Below, piece after piece: positions 15,710 through 23,650 of a stretch of DNA of 41,841 nucleotides. Below the pieces are notes generated by a model that had not been told where the DNA came from, ran no database searches, and saw only the letters and a list, made by a program, of their open reading frames with translations. The position numbers and the translations under genes are program-made. Where the stretch lies: contig CAINLJ010000263.1 in the NCBI GenBank assembly GCA_903850335.1, positions 1 through 41,841 of the forward strand, in the 5' to 3' direction. The DNA comes from an uncultured Bacteroidia bacterium. GTDB taxonomy: Bacteria; Bacteroidota; Bacteroidia; Bacteroidales; Prolixibacteraceae. Each line of letters starts with the position of its first letter. Positions within the stretch are counted from its first letter, which is position 1.

Positions 15710-18370
15710 ATGGATTACAATTTCAAAGAGATTGAGCACAAATGGCAGCAATACTGGGCTGAGAACAACACTTTTAAGACAGAGAATGACCATTCGAAAC
15801 CCAAATTCTATTGCCTCGACATGTTCCCTTATCCGTCAGGAGCAGGTTTGCATGTAGGACATCCGGAAGGTTATACGGCGACAGATATTATTTGCAGATA
15901 CAAAAGAGCCAATGGATTTAATGTACTTCATCCAATGGGATGGGATGCCTTTGGTTTACCGGCCGAACAATATGCTATACAAACAGGTACACATCCTGCA
16001 ATTACAACTCAAAAAAACTGTGACACTTTTCGCAGGCAAATTCAATCGCTGGGATTAAGTTACGACTGGGAGCGTGAAATCAATACGACCGATCCAAACT
16101 ACTTTAAATGGACACAGTGGATCTTTATCCGCTTATTCAATACATGGTTCGATTCAGAGCAAAATAAAGGAAGGCACATCAGTGAGCTGCCTGTTCCTGA
16201 GGAGATTAAAATTCAAGGTGATAAAGCTGTCAGGAATTATATTGGTTCCAAACGTCTGGCATATTACGATAATGCTCAGGTTTGGTATTGCCGTAATTGT
16301 AAAACGGTCTGTGCCAACGAAGAGGTACTTAACGATGGATCGCACGAAAAATGTGGGACTAAGGAGGTAGAACGCCGGTTTCTAAAACAATGGATGTTAC
16401 GAATTCCTCACTATGCCGAACGTCTGCTTGACGGATTGGAACAGCTGGACTGGCCTGAAGGTGTAAAGGATATGCAGCGCAACTGGATTGGCCGATCGAC
16501 AGGTGCCGAAGTTGATTTTAAAATTGAGGGTCTTGATAAAAACCTTCGTGTCTATACAACCCGACCTGACACATTATTTGGCGCAACATATATGGTTGTT
16601 GCACCAGAGCATGAACTTGTGAACGAAATAACTACAGATGAACAGCTTGAAATTGTCAGATCATATGTCACAGGTGCTGCATTAAAAAGCGATCTTGACC
16701 GGACAGATCTTGCAAAGGGAAAGACTGGTGTCTTTACTGGCAGATACGCAATCAATCCAATCAATGGAACGAAAATACAAATATGGGTAGCGGACTACGT
16801 CTTAATGGGTTATGGAACCGGTGCCATTATGGCTGTCCCGGCACACGACACACGTGACTTTGAATTTGCACAAACTTTCAATATCCCGGTTATTTGTATT
16901 CTGGATCCCAAAAATGCACCTGATGACGTTCGAATGCACGTACTTAAGGGGGAAGCCTGCTGGACTGAGGATGGTGCATACATTAACTCCTCAAACAAGG
17001 AGCTTGGAATAGAAATTAACGGCCTTTCTAAGGAAGAGGGAATTCAGGTTGTTACAAGCTGGCTCGAATCAAAAAACCTCGGCAAGGCGACAATTAATTA
17101 TAAATTACGTGACTGGCTATTCAGCCGCCAGAGATACTGGGGAGAACCATTCCCTGTGATTCACTGGGAGGATGGTGAAGTAAGTGTGCTTAATGATGGC
17201 GAACTTCCATTACCACTTCCGGAAGTCGAAAAATATATGCCTGGTGAAACGGGAGAATCACCACTCTCCAATGCCGGAGACTGGTTGATTGTGACTGATA
17301 AAAATGGCCGAAAAGGGAGACGGGAGACCAATACGATGCCTCAATGGGCTGGTTCGTGCTGGTATTACCTAAGATTTACTGACCCTCTAAATAATGGGGA
17401 GCCATTTAGTAAAGTTGCCGAGAACTACTGGATGCCTGTCGATTTGTATGTAGGTGGCGCAGAACATGCTGTTTTACATCTGCTGTACAGCCGTTTCTGG
17501 CATAAAGTGCTATTTGATCTGGGAATCGTATCAACAAACGAGCCTTTCCAGAAACTCTTTAATCAGGGAATGATACTTGCTTTCGCATACGAGACGGCAT
17601 CAGGTTCAAAGGTTCCTTCAGATCAGGTTGAAGATCGTGATGGAAAGTTCTTAAGCACTGCTACAGGAGAGGAACTTCGTCAGATCGTGGCTAAAATGTC
17701 GAAATCACTTAAAAATGTTGTGAATCCTGATGATGTTGTGAATAACTATGGAGCTGATTCCCTGCGCCTTTTCGAAATGTTTATTGGACCACTTGACGCT
17801 ACAAAACCCTGGACAGAAAATGGAGTTAAAGGAGTTTATAACTTTCTCCGCAGAGTTGTCGCCTTTTTTGGAGAACCAGAAAATATTACACAATCAGAAG
17901 AGAGTAAAGAGACGCTAAAGGTTCTTCATCAGACGATTCGCAAGGTCAGTGATGACATAAGGGATATGAAGTTTAATACTGCAATATCGCAAATGATGGT
18001 GTTTACCAACCACTGTTATAAAGCAGGCAAGGTAAATCATAATACTGCAGTGACTTTCATCCAGGTTTTAGCTCCGTTTGCGCCGCATGTCGCAGAGGAA
18101 CTGTGGCAACTTTATGGCAACACACAAGTTCTAAGTTATCATCCCTGGCCGGAATTTAACGAAGCTTATCTAACTGAGGATGCCTTTGAATACCCTGTAT
18201 CTTTCAATGGGAAGGTACGGTTTAAAATATCGCTTCCTCTTGACATGCCGAACGATGATATCGAAAAGGCTGTTATGTCACATGATCACACAGATAAATG
18301 GATCGAAGGAAAATCAATTGCAAAGGTTATTATCGTTCCAAACAAAATTGTCAATGTGGTTGTAAAATAG
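15710..18370 (+). CDS. leuS: Leucyl-tRNA synthetase
   Basis: 886 residues, class I aminoacyl-tRNA synthetase. The HIGH motif is HVGH (residues 48-51) in PYPSGAGLHVGHPEGY and the KMSKS motif is intact at 662-666 (AKMSKSLKNVVNP). The editing (CP1) domain is recognisable between them, with YTTRPDTLFGATYMVVAPEH and YGTGAIMAVPAHDTRDFEFA. The C-terminal anticodon-binding region (PHVAEELWQLYG) and short C-terminal extension are present. It charges tRNA-Leu and hydrolyses mischarged products. It stands alone with a 340-bp upstream region and a repeat-rich downstream region. No T-box-like leader was seen, as expected for this phylum. Confidence 0.98.
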   Translation: MDYNFKEIEHKWQQYWAENNTFKTENDHSKPKFYCLDMFPYPSGAGLHVGHPEGYTATDIICRYKRANGFNVLHPMGWDAFGLPAEQYAIQTGTHPAITTQKNCDTFRRQIQSLGLSYDWEREINTTDPNYFKWTQWIFIRLFNTWFDSEQNKGRHISELPVPEEIKIQGDKAVRNYIGSKRLAYYDNAQVWYCRNCKTVCANEEVLNDGSHEKCGTKEVERRFLKQWMLRIPHYAERLLDGLEQLDWPEGVKDMQRNWIGRSTGAEVDFKIEGLDKNLRVYTTRPDTLFGATYMVVAPEHELVNEITTDEQLEIVRSYVTGAALKSDLDRTDLAKGKTGVFTGRYAINPINGTKIQIWVADYVLMGYGTGAIMAVPAHDTRDFEFAQTFNIPVICILDPKNAPDDVRMHVLKGEACWTEDGAYINSSNKELGIEINGLSKEEGIQVVTSWLESKNLGKATINYKLRDWLFSRQRYWGEPFPVIHWEDGEVSVLNDGELPLPLPEVEKYMPGETGESPLSNAGDWLIVTDKNGRKGRRETNTMPQWAGSCWYYLRFTDPLNNGEPFSKVAENYWMPVDLYVGGAEHAVLHLLYSRFWHKVLFDLGIVSTNEPFQKLFNQGMILAFAYETASGSKVPSDQVEDRDGKFLSTATGEELRQIVAKMSKSLKNVVNPDDVVNNYGADSLRLFEMFIGPLDATKPWTENGVKGVYNFLRRVVAFFGEPENITQSEESKETLKVLHQTIRKVSDDIRDMKFNTAISQMMVFTNHCYKAGKVNHNTAVTFIQVLAPFAPHVAEELWQLYGNTQVLSYHPWPEFNEAYLTEDAFEYPVSFNGKVRFKISLPLDMPNDDIEKAVMSHDHTDKWIEGKSIAKVIIVPNKIVNVVVK

Positions 18371-18431
18371 CAGATAATACATCATTGCAAATAGGGGCTG
18401 TATCTAAAGGGAAAAATTAGATTTAAAGGTT

Positions 18432-18645
18432 GGGTGGAATAAATTCCATCCCCTCGAGTGGATGGAATAAATTCCATCCCAACAATATCCACCGAGCCAA
18501 CGGCTCTGTAAAAGCCATGAAATAAATATACTTTGAAAATCTTTATCAGGGATTTAAACTGTTCCAAGGCGTTATTCTCATAACTATGAAATCTTTGAAT
18601 CCCGTAGGGATGATTCATCTTGTAACTCCGGAATTTATTCCGGAG
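18432..18645. repeat. Cluster of short REP-like palindromes downstream of leuS
   Basis: Three palindromes share the layout xxxGGAAT-NN-ATTCCxxx. GGGTGGAAT/ATTCCATCC lies at 18432-18451 (one G-T pair), GGATGGAAT-AA-ATTCCATCC at 18460-18479 (perfect 9-bp arms), and CTCCGGAAT-TT-ATTCCGGAG at 18626-18645 (perfect 9-bp arms). The first two contain a direct repeat of GGAATAAATTCCATCCC 28 bp apart (18436 and 18464). Smaller palindromes are GAGCC-AAC-GGCTC (18494-18506) and ATCCC-GTA-GGGAT (18599-18611). The non-coding stretch 18371-18810 contains no credible gene. Confidence 0.75.
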
Positions 18646-18659
18646 GGAGGGAGGGAGGG
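18645..18659 (+). repeat. G-quadruplex motif (GGGA)n
   Basis: Four GGG tracts at 18645-18647, 18649-18651, 18653-18655 and 18657-18659 are separated by single A residues. This is the minimal, most stable class of G4 motif. It abuts the third palindrome of the upstream cluster. Confidence 0.75.
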
Positions 18660-18810
18660 AAGCGGAGAGATAAGGGGGAGCATGAGCAGGGCCACATGCA
18701 CGAAATATATCAACTAACCATCAGAAATAACTAATCATAAAACCACTTTCCACACTGGGTCGCCATCAAACCCGCTCTCATCGAAAATAAACGGCCTTCC
18801 ATCGAAATAG

Positions 18811-18849
18811 TTTGGTATGAGGCTTCGGATCAACTTAACTTTGATCCGA
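18811..18849 (+). promoter_or_regulatory. Promoter with an overlapping palindromic operator, upstream of the lipoprotein/LytS/LytTR operon
   Basis: TTTG (18811-18814), a 21-bp spacer and TAACTTTG (18836-18843, exact TAnnTTTG) form a good Bacteroidota promoter. The -7 box lies within a perfect 9-bp inverted repeat, TCGGATCAA (18825-18833) and TTGATCCGA (18841-18849), loop 7. The geometry suggests a repressor operator or a hairpin at the transcript start. The gene begins at 18872. Confidence 0.6.
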
Positions 18850-18871
18850 TAAAACATTTAAATCCATTATC

Positions 18872-19585
18872 ATGAAACGAAATCTATGGCTCATTACCGG
18901 AATGATGCTTCTAATCCTCGGATGCAATAATTTTTATATGATTTGCTCACTAAATCCATTTTATGTCGAAAAAAACGTCATTCTGATCCCTGCGGTTGAA
19001 GGGTCATGGTTTGCATCACCGGCGAAGACGTCACAGACTTCTCCCGATTCAGCCAGTTCGAAAATCTGGGGCCTCGCTGATACCACTTCAACCTGGAAAA
19101 TCAAACGTTTTTTCTCCACTATGGTTGTTAAGACAAAAAAAGGGCAGGACTCGACAACTTACAAACCGGAGGACTACTACTCGGCAAAACTTACACGACC
19201 TTCAGATTCTGTAATCTATGAATTTAAGGTTGTTTTCTTTAAGATAAAAAATTGTCTTTATGCCGATTTTATTCCTGCTTCGAAGGAGAGCCTGATGAAT
19301 AGTAAACTCGCTTCAGGAAGTTTCTTTGAGATGCATACTCTTGCTCGTCTGACACTTATCAAGGACAGTGCAGAACTCTCGTGGATAGGTGCGGATTGTA
19401 TGAAGGAGATGATCGAGAAAAAGAGGGTGCGCGTTAACTACCAGTGGGTGAAAGAAACCGGCCGATTTTTACTCACTGCTTCTTCTGCAGAACTCACAGG
19501 AATGATTGAACGTTATGCCGATCAACCGCGGTTTATCGATTGGAATGTTCAGCAAGCCAGACTAAATCTCTCACGTTTAAATTAG
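18872..19585 (+). CDS. Lipoprotein of unknown function, first gene of a LytS/LytTR operon
   Basis: 237 residues. N-terminal MKRNLWLITGMMLLILGC carries a lipobox (LILG/C18), so the mature protein is probably lipid-anchored in the envelope. The remainder shows no family I recognise. It is rich in Ser, Thr and Lys with a predicted mixed alpha/beta pattern: VEGSWFASPAKTS, TWKIKRFF, SVIYEFKVVFFKIKNCLYADF, then a Leu-rich LARLTLIKDSAELSWIGADCM. Six bases separate its stop from the histidine kinase gene, so it is co-transcribed and may feed an envelope signal to that kinase. A promoter with an overlapping palindrome lies immediately upstream. Confidence 0.72.
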   Translation: MKRNLWLITGMMLLILGCNNFYMICSLNPFYVEKNVILIPAVEGSWFASPAKTSQTSPDSASSKIWGLADTTSTWKIKRFFSTMVVKTKKGQDSTTYKPEDYYSAKLTRPSDSVIYEFKVVFFKIKNCLYADFIPASKESLMNSKLASGSFFEMHTLARLTLIKDSAELSWIGADCMKEMIEKKRVRVNYQWVKETGRFLLTASSAELTGMIERYADQPRFIDWNVQQARLNLSRLN

Positions 19586-19591
19586 AAAACA

Positions 19592-20833
19592 ATGAAAGCA
19601 CAATTATTCAACAGATATCGGGTCGCAATACTTCATATATTGTTTTGGGTAGTCTCCTTTAACATTTTCAATGCATTTTTCAGTAGGGGAATCGAATCAG
19701 GCTTCCTTGTCGACGAGCTTAATTTGACAGCATGGAACATGCTATTAATCAGCAATATCACAATTGCAATCCTCCTTTCTCCCTTCATCTGGCTTTTCAA
19801 AGGAATAAACAGATGGGTTAAATGGAGTGTTACGGCCTTGGTTGTGACAGCTTTACTCTGGTCATTTGTGATGGCAGTATGGTCTGGTAAAGAAAGTATC
19901 ATTCCAGCTGTAGTTGTAATGTTTTTCCTCGACAACTTTCTTTATGTGCTATTATTTCATCTTACGGTCATAGGTGCCGTATACTTGAATGCAAGAATAC
20001 TGATTCCAAAATATTTGTCTCAGGGAAAGTTTGGAATTTATTTATTTTCGGTAACCTTACTGGCAATAGTTTCAGCAGTTGCTAACTATACAATTTTTGA
20101 CCTCGCAATTGATAAAATTTTTCCGCAGTTGTTTTACATTTCCTGGTTCCAGATCTGGGAACTCATTGTCATCATGTCGGCTTACCTCGTGATAACAACC
20201 GTCGCCTTTTTGCTGTGGCAATACAGAAGTATGCTGATAAGCAATCGTGAAAAAGTAAAAAATGAACTATTGGCACTGAGAGCCCAGATAAATCCACATT
20301 TTCTCTTTAATAATCTGAATACGATATATGGTCTGGCTGAAAAAGGGGATCAAAGAACAAAGGATGTAATTCTTCAATTATCCGATTTCCTGAGATATGT
20401 GTTGTACGACACTTCAAACGAAAAAATCGATCTGGAGAAAGAAATTGAAATTATCAGAACATATGTGGAACTTCAAAAAGAGCGCATTAACAGGAACTCA
20501 ACAGAGGTTATTTTAAACACGGATGGCGACTTCTCAGGTGCACAGATCACTCCGTTACTCCTGCTTCCGCTAGCAGAGAACTGCTTTAAGCATGGTATTG
20601 GCAATAAAAAAGGAAGAATCGAGATCGATATCAAATTTCAGAATCAACAATTTTACTTCCATACCCTGAACAGTATTGAGCGTCGCGAGAATCTCTTAAA
20701 TCATGAGGATGGAGGTATTGGAATCAGGAATGTTGAAAAAAGATTAAATTTGTTGTACCCTGGTAAACACCGATTAACATTAAAAGAGGAAAGGGAACTT
20801 TTCAGTGTGGATTTGACAATCACCTTAGATTAA
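19592..20833 (+). CDS. LytS/YehU-type sensor histidine kinase
   Basis: 413 residues. Six hydrophobic segments fill the N-terminal half (about 12-30, 50-70, 80-96, 105-132, 148-168, 188-210). The cytoplasmic His_kinase domain begins with LRAQINPHFLFNNLNTIYGL, where H236 is the predicted phospho-acceptor. An ATP-binding half follows with LLPLAENCFKHGI (N box) and GGIGIRNVEKRL (G box). Kinases of this class pair with LytTR response regulators, and one is encoded 5 bp downstream. There is no separate periplasmic sensor domain, so the membrane region or the co-encoded lipoprotein is the likely sensor. The signal is unknown. Confidence 0.92.
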   Translation: MKAQLFNRYRVAILHILFWVVSFNIFNAFFSRGIESGFLVDELNLTAWNMLLISNITIAILLSPFIWLFKGINRWVKWSVTALVVTALLWSFVMAVWSGKESIIPAVVVMFFLDNFLYVLLFHLTVIGAVYLNARILIPKYLSQGKFGIYLFSVTLLAIVSAVANYTIFDLAIDKIFPQLFYISWFQIWELIVIMSAYLVITTVAFLLWQYRSMLISNREKVKNELLALRAQINPHFLFNNLNTIYGLAEKGDQRTKDVILQLSDFLRYVLYDTSNEKIDLEKEIEIIRTYVELQKERINRNSTEVILNTDGDFSGAQITPLLLLPLAENCFKHGIGNKKGRIEIDIKFQNQQFYFHTLNSIERRENLLNHEDGGIGIRNVEKRLNLLYPGKHRLTLKEERELFSVDLTITLD

Positions 20834-20838
20834 ACGGC

Positions 20839-21546
20839 ATGATCCTAAGATGTATAATTATTGAGGATGAACCAGCTGCAACTGAGATCCTGCAGCGGTT
20901 CATTGCACAATGCCCGGACTTAACCTGGTGTGGTTCGTTTGAAGATCCTTTCGCTGCACAATCTTTTTTAGATCAAAATACTATTGATTTGATTTTTCTG
21001 GATATTAACCTTCCGGGGATGTCGGGGATAAGCTTCCTGCGGGCAATGATTAAACCTCCTCCTGTAATTTTTACGACGGCATATCCGCAATATGCTGTGG
21101 ATGGGTTTGATCTTGAAGCGGTAGATTTTCTGCTTAAGCCATTCTCTTTCGAACGTTTTTACAAGGCTGTCAATAAGGCCAGGGAACGGCTTATGCCCAA
21201 ACCCGCCCCCTCTGTTAACAGTAAAATCACCGTTAAAGCCGATAAACGGATCTATCAGATCGACCTCAATGAACTCCTCTTTATTGAATCATGTGGTGAT
21301 TACACGTCTGTTGTCTGTGTTGATAAAAAACTGATTACTCACGAAACTCTTAAAAGCTGGGAGGAAAAGCTCAAAGGCTACTCCTTTCTGAAAATACACC
21401 GGTCTATACTCATTAATCTTCAACGTATTGATCACATTGACGGAAACATGGCCGTCATCGAAAAGTACAAATTAGCTGTCTCTGAAGCTTACCGCGAACA
21501 ACTCATTAACCTTTTGAACCGGAGAAACATCACCAGATTCGGCTGA
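20839..21546 (+). CDS. LytTR-family response regulator
   Basis: 235 residues. The receiver domain has an acidic pocket E9/D10/E11 in IIIEDEPAA, a phospho-acceptor D55 in LIFLDINLPGMSG, and DFLLKPFSFERF for the conserved Lys. The C-terminal LytTR domain (from ~133: ITVKADKRIYQIDLNELLFIE) includes YTSVVC, FLKIHRSILINLQRIDHI and AVSEAYREQLINLL. It binds DNA as a dimer, usually at paired direct repeats. It ends the lipoprotein-LytS-LytTR operon. Regulon is unknown; autoregulation of the operon is plausible but the palindrome at 18825 is an inverted repeat, not the direct-repeat layout typical of LytTR sites. Confidence 0.92.
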   Translation: MILRCIIIEDEPAATEILQRFIAQCPDLTWCGSFEDPFAAQSFLDQNTIDLIFLDINLPGMSGISFLRAMIKPPPVIFTTAYPQYAVDGFDLEAVDFLLKPFSFERFYKAVNKARERLMPKPAPSVNSKITVKADKRIYQIDLNELLFIESCGDYTSVVCVDKKLITHETLKSWEEKLKGYSFLKIHRSILINLQRIDHIDGNMAVIEKYKLAVSEAYREQLINLLNRRNITRFG

Positions 21547-21625
21547 GGGCTAATTGCCTTTTTTCCCGGTTATCTTGCCTTCTCTCGCTTTAAAAGTTAA
21601 ATTTACATCCTGAAAAAGTGGACTG

Positions 21626-22390
21626 ATGATAGAGATATGTGCATTGGCTTCCGGAAGCAATGGAAATTGTTACTATATTGGAAATAAAGAAGATGCTATC
21701 CTTGTTGATGCAGGGATCAATTGCAGGCAGATCCTTGTGAGGATGAAGGTCAAGGGTCTTGATCCTACGAAACTCAGGGGTATCTTCATTACGCATGAAC
21801 ACAATGATCATGTTTGTGGGGCCCGTGTTCTGGGCAAAAAGCTTGATATTCCGGTATATATGACAAGAGGAACTTATAAATCATTGTATCTGACCAACAA
21901 ACCCGATGCTGTCAGATTTGTTGAGCCCAATCAGCCTGTTATGCTTATCCCTTTTATTGTCCACCCGGTATTAAAAAACCATGATGCTAAGGAACCTACG
22001 TCCTTTCGTGTTGAATTTAATGGGATAAATGTTGGTGTTTTTACAGATATTGGCTCTCCATGCAGTAATGTCACCTCCCATTTGAAGGTATGTCATGCAC
22101 TCTTTCTGGAGACTAATTATGATGAAAAAATGCTTTGGGAAGGCCATTATCCACCCCATTTAAAGAAAAGGGTAGCATCCGATGTAGGGCACTTGTCAAA
22201 TTTGCAGGCGGTTAACTTACTTACTGCACATGCGGGTCCTGACTTAAAGTGTGTTCTTCTTAGTCATTTGTCGGGTGAAAACAATACCCCCCGGATTGCA
22301 TACGAGGCGATGAAACATCTCGAAGAAAAATTCGCAATTATAGTTACATCACGACGTGAACCAACTGAAGTTATAACCGTTACTCTTTAA
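21626..22390 (+). CDS. MBL-fold metallohydrolase, YycJ/WalJ-like
   Basis: 254 residues. Starts with ICALASGSNGNCYYIG, the motif typical of the YycJ/WalJ subgroup of metallo-beta-lactamase-fold proteins, and carries the dinuclear metal site THEHNDHVCG (H57, H59, D61, H62). Later metal ligands are probably in VGVFTDIGSPC and VLLSHLSGENN. Related proteins are predicted 5'-to-3' DNA exonucleases or phosphodiesterases involved in repair or envelope stress; the substrate here is not known. Its TAA overlaps the ATG of the next gene by one base (TAATG), and the same junction repeats after that gene. The three should be translated together. Confidence 0.9.
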   Translation: MIEICALASGSNGNCYYIGNKEDAILVDAGINCRQILVRMKVKGLDPTKLRGIFITHEHNDHVCGARVLGKKLDIPVYMTRGTYKSLYLTNKPDAVRFVEPNQPVMLIPFIVHPVLKNHDAKEPTSFRVEFNGINVGVFTDIGSPCSNVTSHLKVCHALFLETNYDEKMLWEGHYPPHLKKRVASDVGHLSNLQAVNLLTAHAGPDLKCVLLSHLSGENNTPRIAYEAMKHLEEKFAIIVTSRREPTEVITVTL

Positions 22391-23043
22391 TGAATAATTT
22401 GCTTTTTGAACCATTCTTTTTTAACGTATTAACATTGACCTTGATGAAAATACTTTTGATCACAATCTCAATAATTGCTGTATTATTTATAATCATTCAA
22501 TCATTTTCGATCATGTCAACTCAAAAGGCTGAAAGACAAAAATATAGCATAGTTCACTCTGAAGAAGACTTTGAAATAAGGTTCTACCCCTCTGCCACCT
22601 TTGCAACAATCTATTCACAGGCAAAATCTTACAGGGAATTATCAAGTCCCGGATTCAGAACACTTGCGGGTTACATCTTTGGTGGTAATGCTTCGGAAAC
22701 CAAGATCCCAATGACCTCGCCGGTTCAAATGGATATCAATGATTCGCTGTCAGCGATGAGTTTTGTAATGCCTTCGGAATATGAGACAGAAAAGCTTCCT
22801 AAACCAAATGATTCAAAAGTCGTCCTACACAAAAGACCTGACGAATATGTGGCAGCGATAAGATTTGGAGGTTTTGCCTCAGATGAACAAATACTCCATT
22901 ATTCCGAAAAGTTAAGAAACCTGCTTACCTCAAAGAGAATTACCTATTCAGGCAATTTTCGTTATTTGGGTTATAATCCTCCCTGGCAATCAGTCGGACG
23001 GCGAAACGAAATAATTGTTTCAGTAAAATGGGGGAATAATTAA
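22390..23043 (+). CDS. SOUL-family heme-binding-like protein, membrane anchored
   Basis: 217 residues from ATG 22390. An alternative start at 22444 (MKILLITISIIAVLF) gives a cleaner signal anchor. Either way one hydrophobic segment precedes the domain, suggesting a periplasmic location. The SOUL domain is clear: YSIVHSEEDFEIRFYPSATFA at the start, GFRTLAGYIFGGN, IPMTSPVQM, AIRFGGFASDEQI and the C-terminal RYLGYNPPW. Eukaryotic SOUL/p22HBP proteins bind heme or tetrapyrroles; bacterial members are largely uncharacterised. Coupled by TAATG to both the MBL-fold gene before and the pentapeptide gene after. Confidence 0.9.
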   Translation: MNNLLFEPFFFNVLTLTLMKILLITISIIAVLFIIIQSFSIMSTQKAERQKYSIVHSEEDFEIRFYPSATFATIYSQAKSYRELSSPGFRTLAGYIFGGNASETKIPMTSPVQMDINDSLSAMSFVMPSEYETEKLPKPNDSKVVLHKRPDEYVAAIRFGGFASDEQILHYSEKLRNLLTSKRITYSGNFRYLGYNPPWQSVGRRNEIIVSVKWGNN

Positions 23044-23615
23044 TGGCAACGGGAATAGCTCAAAATGAGTTTTTTGGAAAGGACTATTCTTCAGTAAACA
23101 AGCTTACAAAAGGGGAGTATGAAAGTTGCACTTTCAAAGACTGTGATTTCTCGCAAGCCGACTTATCCAATTTTATTTTTATTGATTGCAGGTTTGAACT
23201 TTGCAATCTGAGTATGGCAATAGTTCGAAATACATCGTTCAAGACAGTCAAATTCAATAATTGCAAACTGCTTGGCGTGAACTTCAGTGAATGCAACCTT
23301 TTTCTTCTATCCCTGAGTTTTGAAAATTGCCTGATGAACCTGACTTCGTTTTATGAGGTTAAGTTAAAGGGAATCCACTTTAAAAACTGCGATGTTCAGG
23401 AAACAGACTTTACAGATTCAGATCTTTCTCTGGCTATCTTCGATAACTGCAATTTTGAAAAAGCCATCTTTGAAGGAACAAATCTTGAAAAGGCGGATTT
23501 TCGAACGTCATTCCATTATTCCATTGACCCAACACTTAACCGGATTAAAAAAGCAAAGTTCTCACGTAATGGCCTCGCAGGATTGCTCCACAATTATGAT
23601 CTGGATATTGAATAA
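23043..23615 (+). CDS. Pentapeptide-repeat protein
   Basis: 190 residues made of about 27 tandem pentapeptides of the A(D/N)LxX type, for example CTFKDCDFSQADLSNFIFIDC and CDVQETDFTDSDLSLAIFDN (quoted in parts). They run through most of the chain with a break near residue 95-100. The end, SIDPTLNRIKKAKFSRNGLAGLL, is a typical capping segment of the Qnr/McbG-like subgroup. These proteins form a right-handed quadrilateral beta helix; Qnr and MfpA mimic DNA and protect gyrase, but many relatives have other roles. Function here is not proven. ATG 23043 shares its A with the preceding stop. Confidence 0.88.
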   Translation: MATGIAQNEFFGKDYSSVNKLTKGEYESCTFKDCDFSQADLSNFIFIDCRFELCNLSMAIVRNTSFKTVKFNNCKLLGVNFSECNLFLLSLSFENCLMNLTSFYEVKLKGIHFKNCDVQETDFTDSDLSLAIFDNCNFEKAIFEGTNLEKADFRTSFHYSIDPTLNRIKKAKFSRNGLAGLLHNYDLDIE

Positions 23616-23650
23616 TCGGTTTCCAGTGGGAAATAACGGTTTTATAACAC

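Noticed and set aside
18382-18618. 78-residue minus-strand frame in the repeat-rich region
   Set aside because: It is made of the REP-like palindromes themselves and cannot be distinguished from chance.
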